From Planctomycetota bacterium (lineage in GTDB: Bacteria; Planctomycetota; UBA1135; GCA-002686595), in contig JAKVCD010000019.1 of assembly GCA_022446815.1 (NCBI GenBank), positions 2,012-66,011 of the forward strand: DNA of 64,000 bases, read 5' to 3'. The position numbers were made by a program, and so were the translations under genes. Position 1 is the stretch's first letter. Each line of letters starts with the position of its first letter. Under the pieces are notes generated by a model. The model did no database searches and was not told the origin of the DNA. It was given only the letters and a program-made list of their open reading frames with translations. Shown in pieces: positions 1 through 7,691 of the stretch.

Positions 1-461
1 CTGCTCCCCGGCTACGCGACCGCCCCTGTTGGGTTTGACGTCGCCCCCTAGCCCGATCCCTGAGCGCGGGCACACGAGGCCCGCCAGGGAGACGACGGCG
101 AGGATCTGCGGCGAGGCCGGGCTGCTGGCCCCGACGCTTCGCAAGACGCGTCTGGAAGAAGACGCATGACGCTAGATCCAACACACGACGCCCCCTGACG
201 GGTGTCCTCGCTGTGTGCTGGATCAGATTTTGGGCTGATGTATGGCTATCTCTGAGCTCTGGGGGATTGTGGGGAGCGGGTCGCCCAGCGCTCGAGGCCA
301 GCCCCAGGAACCGCAGCCCACGGCTCCTGCGCCTCGAACACTCGGCCGATCCGCAGTTATCTCTCCGACGGGCCGCTGCGCGAAGCGCGTAGGGCCCCTT
401 CCAGGTCAAGAGGTCCGTACTCTCGGTTCCTGGGACACCAAACTCAAAAAAAAATTTGAGG
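1..461. other. Left-edge region without a supported gene
   Basis: No convincing gene is visible here. The + strand frame starting at base 1 is open only to a stop at 49-51 and could be the last codons of a gene lying outside the window, but it is too short to judge. The rest holds a long nested inverted repeat (175-224) and, just past the stop of the following minus-strand gene, an A/T-rich palindrome at 443-460 (CTCAAA, six A, TTTGAG). Confidence 0.5.
175..224. terminator. Long nested hairpin, possible terminator
   Basis: An outer stem pairs 175-186 (GATCCAACACAC) with 213-224 (GTGTGCTGGATC) with one mismatch, and an inner stem pairs GACGCCC with GGGTGTC using one G-U pair. On the + strand it is followed by AGATTTT, a weak T tract. 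It could end a + strand gene lying to the left of the window. Its activity is an inference from structure only. Confidence 0.3.
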
Positions 462-1106
462 TCAATCTGTGTAAAGAAGACGCGCCTCGGAGAGCAAGGT
501 CCCGTCTACCGCACCCGGCTGCGGCCAGCGAACCCATTCAGGCTCTAGGTACAGAGCTAAAAGCTTGTCTCCGGGCCTCAAGAGGTGAGGGTCAAGCATC
601 ACAGTCATAGAAGCCACGGTAGAGCTCGCCCCCCTGTATGGGTGACCTATGAGCTCCCCTTGATCTAAACCATAGCTGGGCCGGATGACCTCTAGGGTGA
701 GCTCACGCTCTAGGTCGAGCTCGTCTGGATGCAGCCACTCAGGGTGGTAGTAATCACCGACACCTAGCAGCGCCCCGCGAAGAGAGATACGAGGGGTCGC
801 AGGCTCACCGATAGGGAAGTCGTCTCTAACAGCCCAGCTGAGCTTCAGCTCCAGCGTCCCTGCCCGATCCCACTCAGAGGGCAGTGAGAGGAGCACGCTC
901 CCAGCCGGAACCTTCCGCATCCCCTCCGGCTCATATTCATCCTCGATGTAGAAATCGGTCGGCTGGCTGAGCGTCACGGAGTGCTCTACGAAGCCCGCCA
1001 GCTTTGCTGACAACGCGACTGCACTAGGCTCCCCTCCAGCCTGCAGTCCTAGCCCCAAGCAAAGCCCCAAGGCCACCCATCCGCTCGTCTTGCTGCTCGT
1101 CATCAT
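462..1106 (-). CDS. Exported protein of unknown function
   Basis: I do not recognise a family. The protein is 214 residues with a signal peptide: a short polar start, then a hydrophobic run (VALGLCLGLGLQAGG) followed by a plausible cleavage region around residue 25. The mature part is rich in beta-prone and acidic segments and has no transmembrane helix, so it is probably periplasmic or secreted. The first two codons are both ATG. An AGAGGA stretch abuts the first, so initiation at the second Met (1103) has better ribosome-site spacing. It follows the beta-helix gene on the same strand after a gap of about 140 bases. Codon use is like that of its neighbours. Confidence 0.6.
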   Translation of the reverse strand: MMTSSKTSGWVALGLCLGLGLQAGGEPSAVALSAKLAGFVEHSVTLSQPTDFYIEDEYEPEGMRKVPAGSVLLSLPSEWDRAGTLELKLSWAVRDDFPIGEPATPRISLRGALLGVGDYYHPEWLHPDELDLERELTLEVIRPSYGLDQGELIGHPYRGASSTVASMTVMLDPHLLRPGDKLLALYLEPEWVRWPQPGAVDGTLLSEARLLYTD

Positions 1107-1249
1107 TCCTCTAGGCCCCCGCCCAAAGGACCTGAGCCCAGCCGAGCAGGATTCGGAACGCGCTTCAGGCAGAATCCGCCGGGCGCAGACCCGCCCTAGG
1201 GTGAGAGCGGGCCCTTAGTAGGCCAAGAGGCCCTTTCAGCGGAAGCTGC

Positions 1250-2635
1250 TTAGGGGATGACTGTAAAGCTGACAGCGTCAGAGAGGGCGATGCCTGTCCC
1301 GTCCGCGTTGTCCGGATCCCTATACCAGTACTGCGCCGTCACACGAGTCCCAGCGAACAAGAGGCGCCCCGCCATATATGGCTGGGAGAAGCCCGAGTGG
1401 AGGTTTCCGCTGCAATCAGTGACTCCGCTAGCGTCACCGTTTGTGAACTGGACACGCTTACGGATGACCGGCGGCTGAACACAGAGACTCGCGTTCACAT
1501 AGGGGATGTTCGCCTCGGCGTACCCCCAGATGAGCGCGCCAAAGTTCCCGTTGATGAGCTCATTGCAGCCGAGGTGAAAGTCATCTGTCCCAGTCAGAGT
1601 CGGAGTCCCGGTCCAGAAGATGTCAGCCTCGCAGCCAGCCGAGTTGACCTTCGCTCCGCAAAACACGCTGAAGTCACCTGCACCCATGGAGTAGTTGATC
1701 CCTGCCCCTTGGTCCGAGAAGCTACCGTCTCGGTCCGGAGCGCTGACAGGGTCCCCAGAGTCCACGCATGGGGAGCTGTCCCCAAGGCGGAAGTCTTGTC
1801 CGTCGAGGTCCTTGAACATCGGATCTACGTCCTGGTTCCCTACGCCGACCCAGCCGCCGCCGATGTCCGAATAGCTCACGCTGATCGCTCCCACTCCCAG
1901 CCAGGCAGGCGCTCCTAGGTCGAGCCCCTCGTTCCCCCAGAGGATCGACTCGTGGATCTCAGCCGTCGCCCCGGCGCCAACGACGACGCCCGAGACTCCT
2001 CCGCCGGCGGCGCCCGCGTGGTTGTTTGCGATGGTCGCGCTCTCGACCTGTAGGTGCGCGCCACCGACCGCAGCGACCCCTCCGCCGCCCAAGCGCGAGC
2101 CGTTTCCGTGGATGACGCAGTCCAAGAGCTCGACCCGGCTCCCGGCGCCGTGCACATAGACTCCGCCGCCGAGGTCTACAGTTGCGTGACCGTTTCCAGC
2201 GATGACGCAGCGCTCCAGCTTCAGCTGAGAGTCATCCGAGACCAACACGCCTCCTCCTACAGTGAGCGGGCTCCCCAAGTCAGCGCGGAGCTCACCGACC
2301 CCACCGCGGATCGCGAAGCCAAAGAGCGATGAGCCAGCGCCCTCTCCAGAGGCCGCTCGCACGACAGGAGCGCCCTGGAGGGTCGCGTCTAGCACGGTGA
2401 ACTCTGCGCCGGCGACCGCGATGAGCTCGAGCCGCTTCCCGCGGAGGTCCAGCGCCTCAAGATAGAGCCCCTCATGTACAAGGATTCGATCTCCATCGGC
2501 CGCGAGCTCGATCGCAGCTTGGATGGACTCACCTCCCAATACGACGTGGTCACTCGCAGTAGCGGTCACAGTGAGAGCGGCCGTCAACGACAGGGTGAGG
2601 CCTGAGTTCATCAGGCCTCGAGCAAAGCTGATCAT
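1250..2635 (-). CDS. Secreted right-handed beta-helix protein
   Basis: A 461-residue exported protein. Residues 1-27 form a signal peptide ending near TATAS. Residues 30-290 form a parallel beta-helix of the DUF1565/PbH1 type: the segment begins GGESIQAAIELAADGDRILVHEGLY and continues with repeated G-rich turns such as GGGV and a DxGDP turn near the end. Residues about 315-461 form a Cys-containing C-terminal domain ending in a YWYRDP segment and a SDAVSF strand. I know this arrangement as a recurrent C-terminal module in secreted planctomycete proteins. The ligand is unknown, though beta-helices of this kind often bind polysaccharide. The start has a strong AGGAGG six bases upstream. No catalytic residues are recognisable. 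Confidence 0.75.
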   Translation of the reverse strand: MISFARGLMNSGLTLSLTAALTVTATASDHVVLGGESIQAAIELAADGDRILVHEGLYLEALDLRGKRLELIAVAGAEFTVLDATLQGAPVVRAASGEGAGSSLFGFAIRGGVGELRADLGSPLTVGGGVLVSDDSQLKLERCVIAGNGHATVDLGGGVYVHGAGSRVELLDCVIHGNGSRLGGGGVAAVGGAHLQVESATIANNHAGAAGGGVSGVVVGAGATAEIHESILWGNEGLDLGAPAWLGVGAISVSYSDIGGGWVGVGNQDVDPMFKDLDGQDFRLGDSSPCVDSGDPVSAPDRDGSFSDQGAGINYSMGAGDFSVFCGAKVNSAGCEADIFWTGTPTLTGTDDFHLGCNELINGNFGALIWGYAEANIPYVNASLCVQPPVIRKRVQFTNGDASGVTDCSGNLHSGFSQPYMAGRLLFAGTRVTAQYWYRDPDNADGTGIALSDAVSFTVIP

Positions 2636-2831
2636 GGTGTCCTCCTGGACGCGGCTGGGGATCCTTCCAACTCGTGGACAGCGCGTCGTCCTATGAGGAT
2701 TTCATCGTCAACACGGGAAAACTAGCGGACGCCAATACGCTCTAGATCAACGCGATTCCCGCATCGGCGCCTCGGACTCCTGAGCGTAGCCTGACAACAA
2801 ACGGCTTGAGTAAGGCAGCGCGAGCGCGCAC

Positions 2832-5768
2832 CTACTTGGACGCTGCGAAGAGCACCCTCGAGAGCTCTTGCCCCTCGTCCGTGGGGTCGTAATCACGGAA
2901 GAACTCGGCCATGGTCGCCTTGGTCACCTTCAAGCTCTGGTCATGACGGTAGTAGGGGTTCCCCAACATAGGGACGAACTCTCTCGCGACCACCCTGAAC
3001 CGCGCGAGGATCTCTGGGGTCTCATAGGCCTCGGGGTGATCATGGAGCCACCCACCGAGCATCCTGATTTCGCTCGCGGCCTCGTAGTCCATATAGCCGA
3101 GGTCGAGATCCGCCTGCGGCTGGAAGGCCGCCCCGTCCTTAGCCTTGGGTAAGTGCTGCGCCGCCACCCTCTCAAACTGCGACTCCACAGCGCCGAGCTG
3201 CTCTAGTGCGACCTCTCGAATGAGCATGTCAGCCTCCTCAAGCTCCCCTCGCTCAAGGAGTACTCCTACATAGTCACGCTGCACCTCACAGACACAGCGC
3301 AGGCTGATCAGCGTTGAGTGATTCAATCGGCCCAGAGTGGCGCGCTTGCGCTCAAGAGTGCCGCGCGCCAACTCCAAGGCCTCTTGGTGCCGACCCATGC
3401 GGTACAGCAAGACTGCAAACCCCGTCTCCGCTTGGAGAGTGTTCAAGTTGTTCTCTGGGTAGGCCTCTCGCATACGCATGACAGCTCCGGAGTACATCTT
3501 GAACGAACGCTTTGCGAGCTGATCCTTTAGCTTTGGCTCTAACTCCCCATCCACAGTGAAGTAATACTCAAGGAAGGCCCACCCGATCCGCCACTCAGGG
3601 ATCAACGTGTTCACTCCATACTCACCCGGCTTGAGGTTGGTCATCCGCTCCCACCAAGCTAAGACCTCTCGCATCTCAGCGTTCGCTTTCTGGAAGTCGC
3701 CTGCACGCACCATCATCCTGGCCTTCTCAAGCTGCAGCTCCCTCGTCAACGGGTGATTCTCTCCCATCAAGCTGCTCGTACGCGCCAACTCGTGCTGGCT
3801 TGAGAAGAGCTCGAGCGCCTCGCTCCACTGCAGGTGGTGAACCAAGAAGAGGCCTCTCGCGAGCTTGCACCTCATCAAGCGTGGATCCGAGGCTGGGAGC
3901 GTCTCGCTCAAGCGCTCTGCTTGTTCCATCAGCCAATCCACAGGCTCAAGCCCAAACCTTCTCCTGAACTTAACGAGATCTCTCTCGAGGCCGCTCCGAA
4001 GCGCAGCGATTAGGAGGTCCGTGAACACGTTGTCTCGCCGTTCTCTCAGGTCCTTCAAGAACCCCTGAGCCTCCCGCCTGTCACGCGCGGGGGCGCTCAA
4101 ATCCTTAGACGCCTGCTGCAGCAGAGTGACTCGCTCTTCGTAGTTCGTCTGCCAACCCCAGAAGCCCCTCAGGGCCTTCAGGAACTCCCCCTTCTCAAGC
4201 TCGATGAGGCTCCGGTAGTAGACCGGGAACTCCCTCAGGTAGAGGTCTGTCATCTCGGGCTGACCGGTGTCTTCCAGGAGCTTCGACACCTCATCAAGCA
4301 AGACCTCCGCGTTCTCATGCAGGTAGTACTCGATGTACCCTTCGATCAAAATCTTATACCCCTGCACCCGCTGCTCCAAAGGAGCACCTGATCCCCGGCT
4401 CAGCTTCTCAAGTGATTGCCCTAGCTCATTTAACTGATAGAGGGGCTCCCCTGCAGGAGCTTCCAAGTCAAGCTCAATGACGCTGGCTTGAACCTCATAA
4501 TCTTGAAGCAGGCGCTCGAGTTGGAGTTCCTTATCCAGCGCCCGATTTTGAGCAGAGAGAGCGATCCCCAACCCGACGAGCAAGAGCGCGATCACCATCC
4601 CCACACCGACGCCTAGGAGCAGCTGAGGCCGGCGGCGGAGCCAACGCCAACTCTGCTGCGCGCGGGTCGGCGGCATCGCTTCGATAGATTCACCGGCGAG
4701 GAACGCGTCTAGATCAGCAGAGACAGCCTGCATGTCCTTGTACCTATGCGCAGGGCTCTTCTCCGTCATCTTCCTCACGATTGTCGCGAGGTCGAGAGGT
4801 ACGAGCGCTCGAACAGAGCGCGGGTCGGGGATGTCATCCCCTTCGACCTTCTTTCGCACGAGGTCGATAGAGTCTGCAAAGAAGGGACGCTGAAGAGTCA
4901 ACGTCTCATAGAGCGTGACGCCGAGGGAGTACATGTCGCTCTGAGCGTCGGTCTGCCCGCTGAACTGCTCTGGCGACATATACATGGGCGTCCCTAAGAG
5001 CGCACCGTCCTGTGAGATGTCGAGCTGATCGTCCATCTGACCGAGGCCGAAGTCGATCAGCCGCGCGCGCCCATCGCCACCGATCAAGATGTTCGCCGGC
5101 TTGATGTCGCGGTGATAGATCCCCTCCCTGTGGACCTCTGCCATCGCTTGGGAGATATCTAAGAACCACGCTGCCACCTTGCGATCGTGTTGCTGGTCGG
5201 GCTTACTGCCCCCCCCCTCCGCGAGCTCTTCTTGATTTTTGAGTAGCACGTCGAGAGGGCAAGAGCCCTCGATGTACTCAACGGCCAGATAAGGGATGTC
5301 CCGATAGATCCCCCTGGCAAAGACCGCGACGAGACCAGGGTGCCTGATCCCCCCCATGATCCGACCCTCGCGATCGAAGCGCTCGCGGGCCTGATCAGAG
5401 AGCAGCGCTAGGCTGAGCTGCAGGAACTTGATCGCGACCCGCCGGTCAAGCGAGCGCTGGCGCGCCTCCCACACGACGGAGGTGCTCCCTACACCAAGCT
5501 CCCTCAACAGCTCGAACTCGCCGTCGACCAGGACGCCAGCTGTGATCCGCTGATCTCTCTTCTCGAAGATCTGCGCGAGCCTGAGGTGCTCACGGATGCG
5601 CTCCTCAAGCTCCGATCGAACCTCCGGAGGATACAGAGTGAGGAATTCACCTACTGAGGTCTCATCCCCTTCTCGATACCTCTCAAACCAGTCGGCGTAT
5701 GCGGCGTCTACACGGGTCTTGAGCGGCATCGCCCGCTCATCACCAAGTCCTCTCTCTCCCTCACTCAT
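2832..5768 (-). CDS. Membrane-anchored Ser/Thr protein kinase with large C-terminal sensor region
   Basis: A 978-residue kinase. Residues about 20-75 resemble the short helical preamble common before planctomycete kinases. The kinase domain is about 85-360 and appears complete: glycine loop GVGSTS, ATP-site Lys in VAIKF (about residue 114), catalytic HRDIKPAN (about 219-226), DFG (about 239-241) and SPE in place of APE. One transmembrane helix lies at about 383-405. The remaining 570 residues are helical, TPR-like and without a clear catalytic motif, and probably act as an extracytoplasmic sensor or scaffold. A GTG directly precedes the ATG at 5768; I take the ATG. It follows an ECF sigma factor and a small membrane protein on the same strand, which suggests a signalling operon. 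Its substrate is unknown. Confidence 0.9.
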   Translation of the reverse strand: MSEGERGLGDERAMPLKTRVDAAYADWFERYREGDETSVGEFLTLYPPEVRSELEERIREHLRLAQIFEKRDQRITAGVLVDGEFELLRELGVGSTSVVWEARQRSLDRRVAIKFLQLSLALLSDQARERFDREGRIMGGIRHPGLVAVFARGIYRDIPYLAVEYIEGSCPLDVLLKNQEELAEGGGSKPDQQHDRKVAAWFLDISQAMAEVHREGIYHRDIKPANILIGGDGRARLIDFGLGQMDDQLDISQDGALLGTPMYMSPEQFSGQTDAQSDMYSLGVTLYETLTLQRPFFADSIDLVRKKVEGDDIPDPRSVRALVPLDLATIVRKMTEKSPAHRYKDMQAVSADLDAFLAGESIEAMPPTRAQQSWRWLRRRPQLLLGVGVGMVIALLLVGLGIALSAQNRALDKELQLERLLQDYEVQASVIELDLEAPAGEPLYQLNELGQSLEKLSRGSGAPLEQRVQGYKILIEGYIEYYLHENAEVLLDEVSKLLEDTGQPEMTDLYLREFPVYYRSLIELEKGEFLKALRGFWGWQTNYEERVTLLQQASKDLSAPARDRREAQGFLKDLRERRDNVFTDLLIAALRSGLERDLVKFRRRFGLEPVDWLMEQAERLSETLPASDPRLMRCKLARGLFLVHHLQWSEALELFSSQHELARTSSLMGENHPLTRELQLEKARMMVRAGDFQKANAEMREVLAWWERMTNLKPGEYGVNTLIPEWRIGWAFLEYYFTVDGELEPKLKDQLAKRSFKMYSGAVMRMREAYPENNLNTLQAETGFAVLLYRMGRHQEALELARGTLERKRATLGRLNHSTLISLRCVCEVQRDYVGVLLERGELEEADMLIREVALEQLGAVESQFERVAAQHLPKAKDGAAFQPQADLDLGYMDYEAASEIRMLGGWLHDHPEAYETPEILARFRVVAREFVPMLGNPYYRHDQSLKVTKATMAEFFRDYDPTDEGQELSRVLFAASK

Positions 5769-5870
5769 CACTTCGTAATCACTTTAGCAACCCAAAGAAT
5801 TCGGATGGAAACGACGTCTTATACCCCCATCACATATAGGTGCAACCTGAGATAGCGAGCAATTCAGCAT

Positions 5871-6125
5871 CTAAATGATGAGAGATAGGACGAGGATCAA
5901 TATCGCCCACACGGGCAATGAGAGCGCCAACGCCACCGCTGCCCCCAGCGAGGCCGCTCCTTCTTCAAGCAGCTCCCCAGAGGAGAGCTCACGGAAGACA
6001 CGGCCTCGTGGAAGCGCTCCTCCCTGGGGCTGCCTACGGAGTGGCGCGAGCTCCTCGCATGAGCGCTCACCTTCATGGATGAGCGCTGCGGAAGGAGAGA
6101 CTTGAAGAACTCGTTCGTTATTCAT
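5871..6125 (-). CDS. Small single-pass membrane protein between sigma factor and kinase
   Basis: An 84-residue protein of no family I recognise. The first 55 residues are polar and charged. The last 25 or so are strongly hydrophobic (ALALSLPVWAILILVLSLII) and run to the C terminus, so it looks like a tail-anchored protein. It begins 18 bases after the sigma-factor stop with a good AGGAGGAG ribosome site, and the kinase gene follows after about 100 bases. The position suggests an anti-sigma factor or a membrane tether for the sigma/kinase circuit. That is inference: no zinc-binding anti-sigma motif (HxxxCxxC) is present. Confidence 0.6.
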   Translation of the reverse strand: MNNERVLQVSPSAALIHEGERSCEELAPLRRQPQGGALPRGRVFRELSSGELLEEGAASLGAAVALALSLPVWAILILVLSLII

Positions 6126-6143
6126 CTCTCCTCCTGACCTCCC

Positions 6144-6878
6144 TCATGAGCGTTTTGAGCCACCTTGGGCCCGCTTGGCAAGTTCGAGGTGTTCCCGCGC
6201 GTGAATCAGCGCGCGCTGCAGCGCTTTCCTAGCGCTCTCCAACGAGAGATCGTGGCTCTGAGCGAGCTCTTCGATCGTGTGCCCCTCGAGATGCTCCATG
6301 ATGAGCTTCCGCTCACGCTCGATGGGCAAAGCCATGATGGTCTTGATGAAGAGCTCGTGATCCTCTTGATGCATCAGCTCGGCGATCGGGCCGCGCTCGT
6401 CGCTCGGTCCTTCGAACTCACCGACGTCAAGATCTACCCGAGCGTCCTCCGAGCGCTTCTTGCGCTTGAGATCACGCCCGCGGTTAGAGGCCTTCCAACT
6501 GAGGCGCTGGATCACCATCGAGAGAAACTGCGGAAAGGTCGTAAACTCGAGCTTGCTTACATCACTCCAGATGTTGCCTAGGACGGAGTTCGCGAGGTCT
6601 TGAGACTCTATGTGGCGCTGGAAGTCAGGCGCGATGCGGCCGTGTGAGCGCGCCTCAGCATGAGGGAGAAGGAACCTGAAGAACTCCTCCCCCAGCTCGC
6701 TGTCCGAGTCCGGCCTCTTCAAGGCGTCGAAGACCGCTCCCAAGACGACGTCTGTGAGCTCTCCGCCCTCTTCAGCTCTACGGAGGACGTCCTCCTGCCC
6801 TCGCTCTGACTGAACCAAGCGATAAGAGGCAGGGCCGAGCTCCCTGGCTGCGAAGGCCTGATACTCGTCTCTACTCAA
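6144..6878 (-). CDS. ECF-type RNA polymerase sigma factor
   Basis: A 244-residue protein. Region 2 is about residues 85-145 (helical, ending in a basic segment with KRKKR that fits DNA or core binding), and region 4 is about 175-235, a helix-turn-helix around TIEELAQSHDLSLESARKAL. An unusual N-terminal part of about 80 residues precedes region 2. The start is TTG with an in-frame TAA directly before it, so no longer protein is possible. It heads the sigma, membrane-protein and kinase set. Sigma factor plus Ser/Thr kinase neighbours are a known planctomycete arrangement. It probably directs transcription in response to a signal passed through the kinase. Confidence 0.85.
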   Translation of the reverse strand: MSRDEYQAFAARELGPASYRLVQSERGQEDVLRRAEEGGELTDVVLGAVFDALKRPDSDSELGEEFFRFLLPHAEARSHGRIAPDFQRHIESQDLANSVLGNIWSDVSKLEFTTFPQFLSMVIQRLSWKASNRGRDLKRKKRSEDARVDLDVGEFEGPSDERGPIAELMHQEDHELFIKTIMALPIERERKLIMEHLEGHTIEELAQSHDLSLESARKALQRALIHAREHLELAKRAQGGSKRS

Positions 6879-6916
6879 TTACGGGTACCCCTCTAGGAAA
6901 AGCTCTCAACCGGTAC

Positions 6917-6929
6917 GTCCATCATGGAC
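6917..6929. promoter_or_regulatory. Perfect palindrome upstream of the sigma-factor gene
   Basis: GTCCAT C ATGGAC forms a perfect 6-bp inverted repeat with a one-base centre, about 40-50 bases upstream of the TTG start of the sigma-factor gene. The position suits an operator for a dimeric regulator. No matching promoter hexamers could be fixed with confidence. Confidence 0.3.
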
Positions 6930-6992
6930 ATAGAGCTAAGCCACACGCCGCAAAGACATCAAACTTCAAAATTTGCCGACCGGACACGAGAT

Positions 6993-7022
6993 CGGCCCCC
7001 CCGACCGAGGTCGAGGGGGCCG
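6993..7022 (-). terminator. GC-rich nested hairpin downstream of the propionate operon
   Basis: An 8-bp outer stem (CGGCCCCC with GGGGGCCG) encloses a 4-bp inner stem (GACC-GA-GGTC). It lies about 150 bases past the stop of the last gene of the carboxylase operon and before the sigma-factor operon. There is no T tract, so if it stops transcription it may rely on other factors. A hairpin of the same design lies at 21492-21522. Confidence 0.35.
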
Positions 7023-7141
7023 AATCCTCGAGAAGAGTCGGATCCCCAGCGCAGCTCTCGCTGCAAATGTGTGAGCCAGACGGGGCCGCCGATCGAACGC
7101 TGCAGCGCAGAAAAATTTCGAGCGCAGGCCTCCGACCCATC

Positions 7142-7161
7142 AGGGGCACTTTTGAGCCCCT
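7142..7161 (-). terminator. Short hairpin just after the carboxylase operon
   Basis: A 6-bp stem, AGGGGC with GCCCCT, encloses an 8-base loop. It begins 12 bases past the stop codon of the biotin carrier gene. No T tract follows on the minus strand, so it is a weak candidate for a terminator or RNA 3'-end stabiliser. Confidence 0.3.
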
Positions 7162-7172
7162 AGGGGCAGAGA

Positions 7173-7691
7173 TCAGGCCTCTTCCGCAGCCTTTAGGTCC
7201 ACCAGCTTGGCGCCGGCGCTGACTGCCTCGCCCTCGCTAGCGTGAATTCGAACCACGGCCCCAGCGACTGGCGCGACGATCTCGTTCTGCATCTTCATCG
7301 CCTCGAGGACGAGGAGAGGCTGGCCCTCTTCCACCTCATCACCCTCAGCGACCAGGAGGGAGACGACGACACCCGGCATAACGCTCTTCACGGAGCCGCC
7401 ACCTGCCCCAGCCGCACGGGCCGCGGCGTGAGCGGCGCGCTCGCGCTCGTCCTCGATCTCGATGTCGTAGAAGTGTCCAGCGATCGTGATCCCAGCTCGC
7501 TGTGAGTCCCCTTCGATCGAGACGCCGAAGGCTGCGCCCTCGCCGGTGATCGCGAGGACCTGCCCTAAGGAGTCGACCTCTTCATAGACGATGTCCATCG
7601 GCTCCCCATCGACCTCGACCAAGAGCTCGCCGAGTCGCTCTGTGAGCACGACCTCGTGATCGTGTCCGTTCACCTTGACGAAGTACTTCAC
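7173..7691 (-). CDS. Biotin carboxyl carrier subunit of an acyl-CoA carboxylase
   Basis: A 172-residue protein. Residues 100-168 form a biotinyl domain with the diagnostic EAMKM motif (biotinylated Lys 133) followed by the usual NEIVAPV stretch. Residues 1-85 form a separate small beta domain, as in free carrier subunits that attach to decarboxylases or propionyl-CoA-type carboxylases. It carries CO2 as carboxybiotin from the biotin carboxylase to the carboxyltransferase in the cytoplasm. It is the last gene of the operon and its start overlaps the biotin carboxylase stop by 4 bases, consistent with translational coupling and balanced subunits. Confidence 0.93.
   Translation of the reverse strand: MKYFVKVNGHDHEVVLTERLGELLVEVDGEPMDIVYEEVDSLGQVLAITGEGAAFGVSIEGDSQRAGITIAGHFYDIEIEDERERAAHAAARAAGAGGGSVKSVMPGVVVSLLVAEGDEVEEGQPLLVLEAMKMQNEIVAPVAGAVVRIHASEGEAVSAGAKLVDLKAAEEA

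Noticed and set aside
242-610. A + strand reading frame of 122 codons at the left edge
   Set aside because: No family or signal features; it overlaps the 3' part of a better-supported minus-strand gene, and its start lacks a ribosome site.
6922-7163. Short frames on both strands between the sigma factor and carboxylase operons
   Set aside because: No ribosome site, no hydrophobic or domain pattern; region contains hairpins instead.
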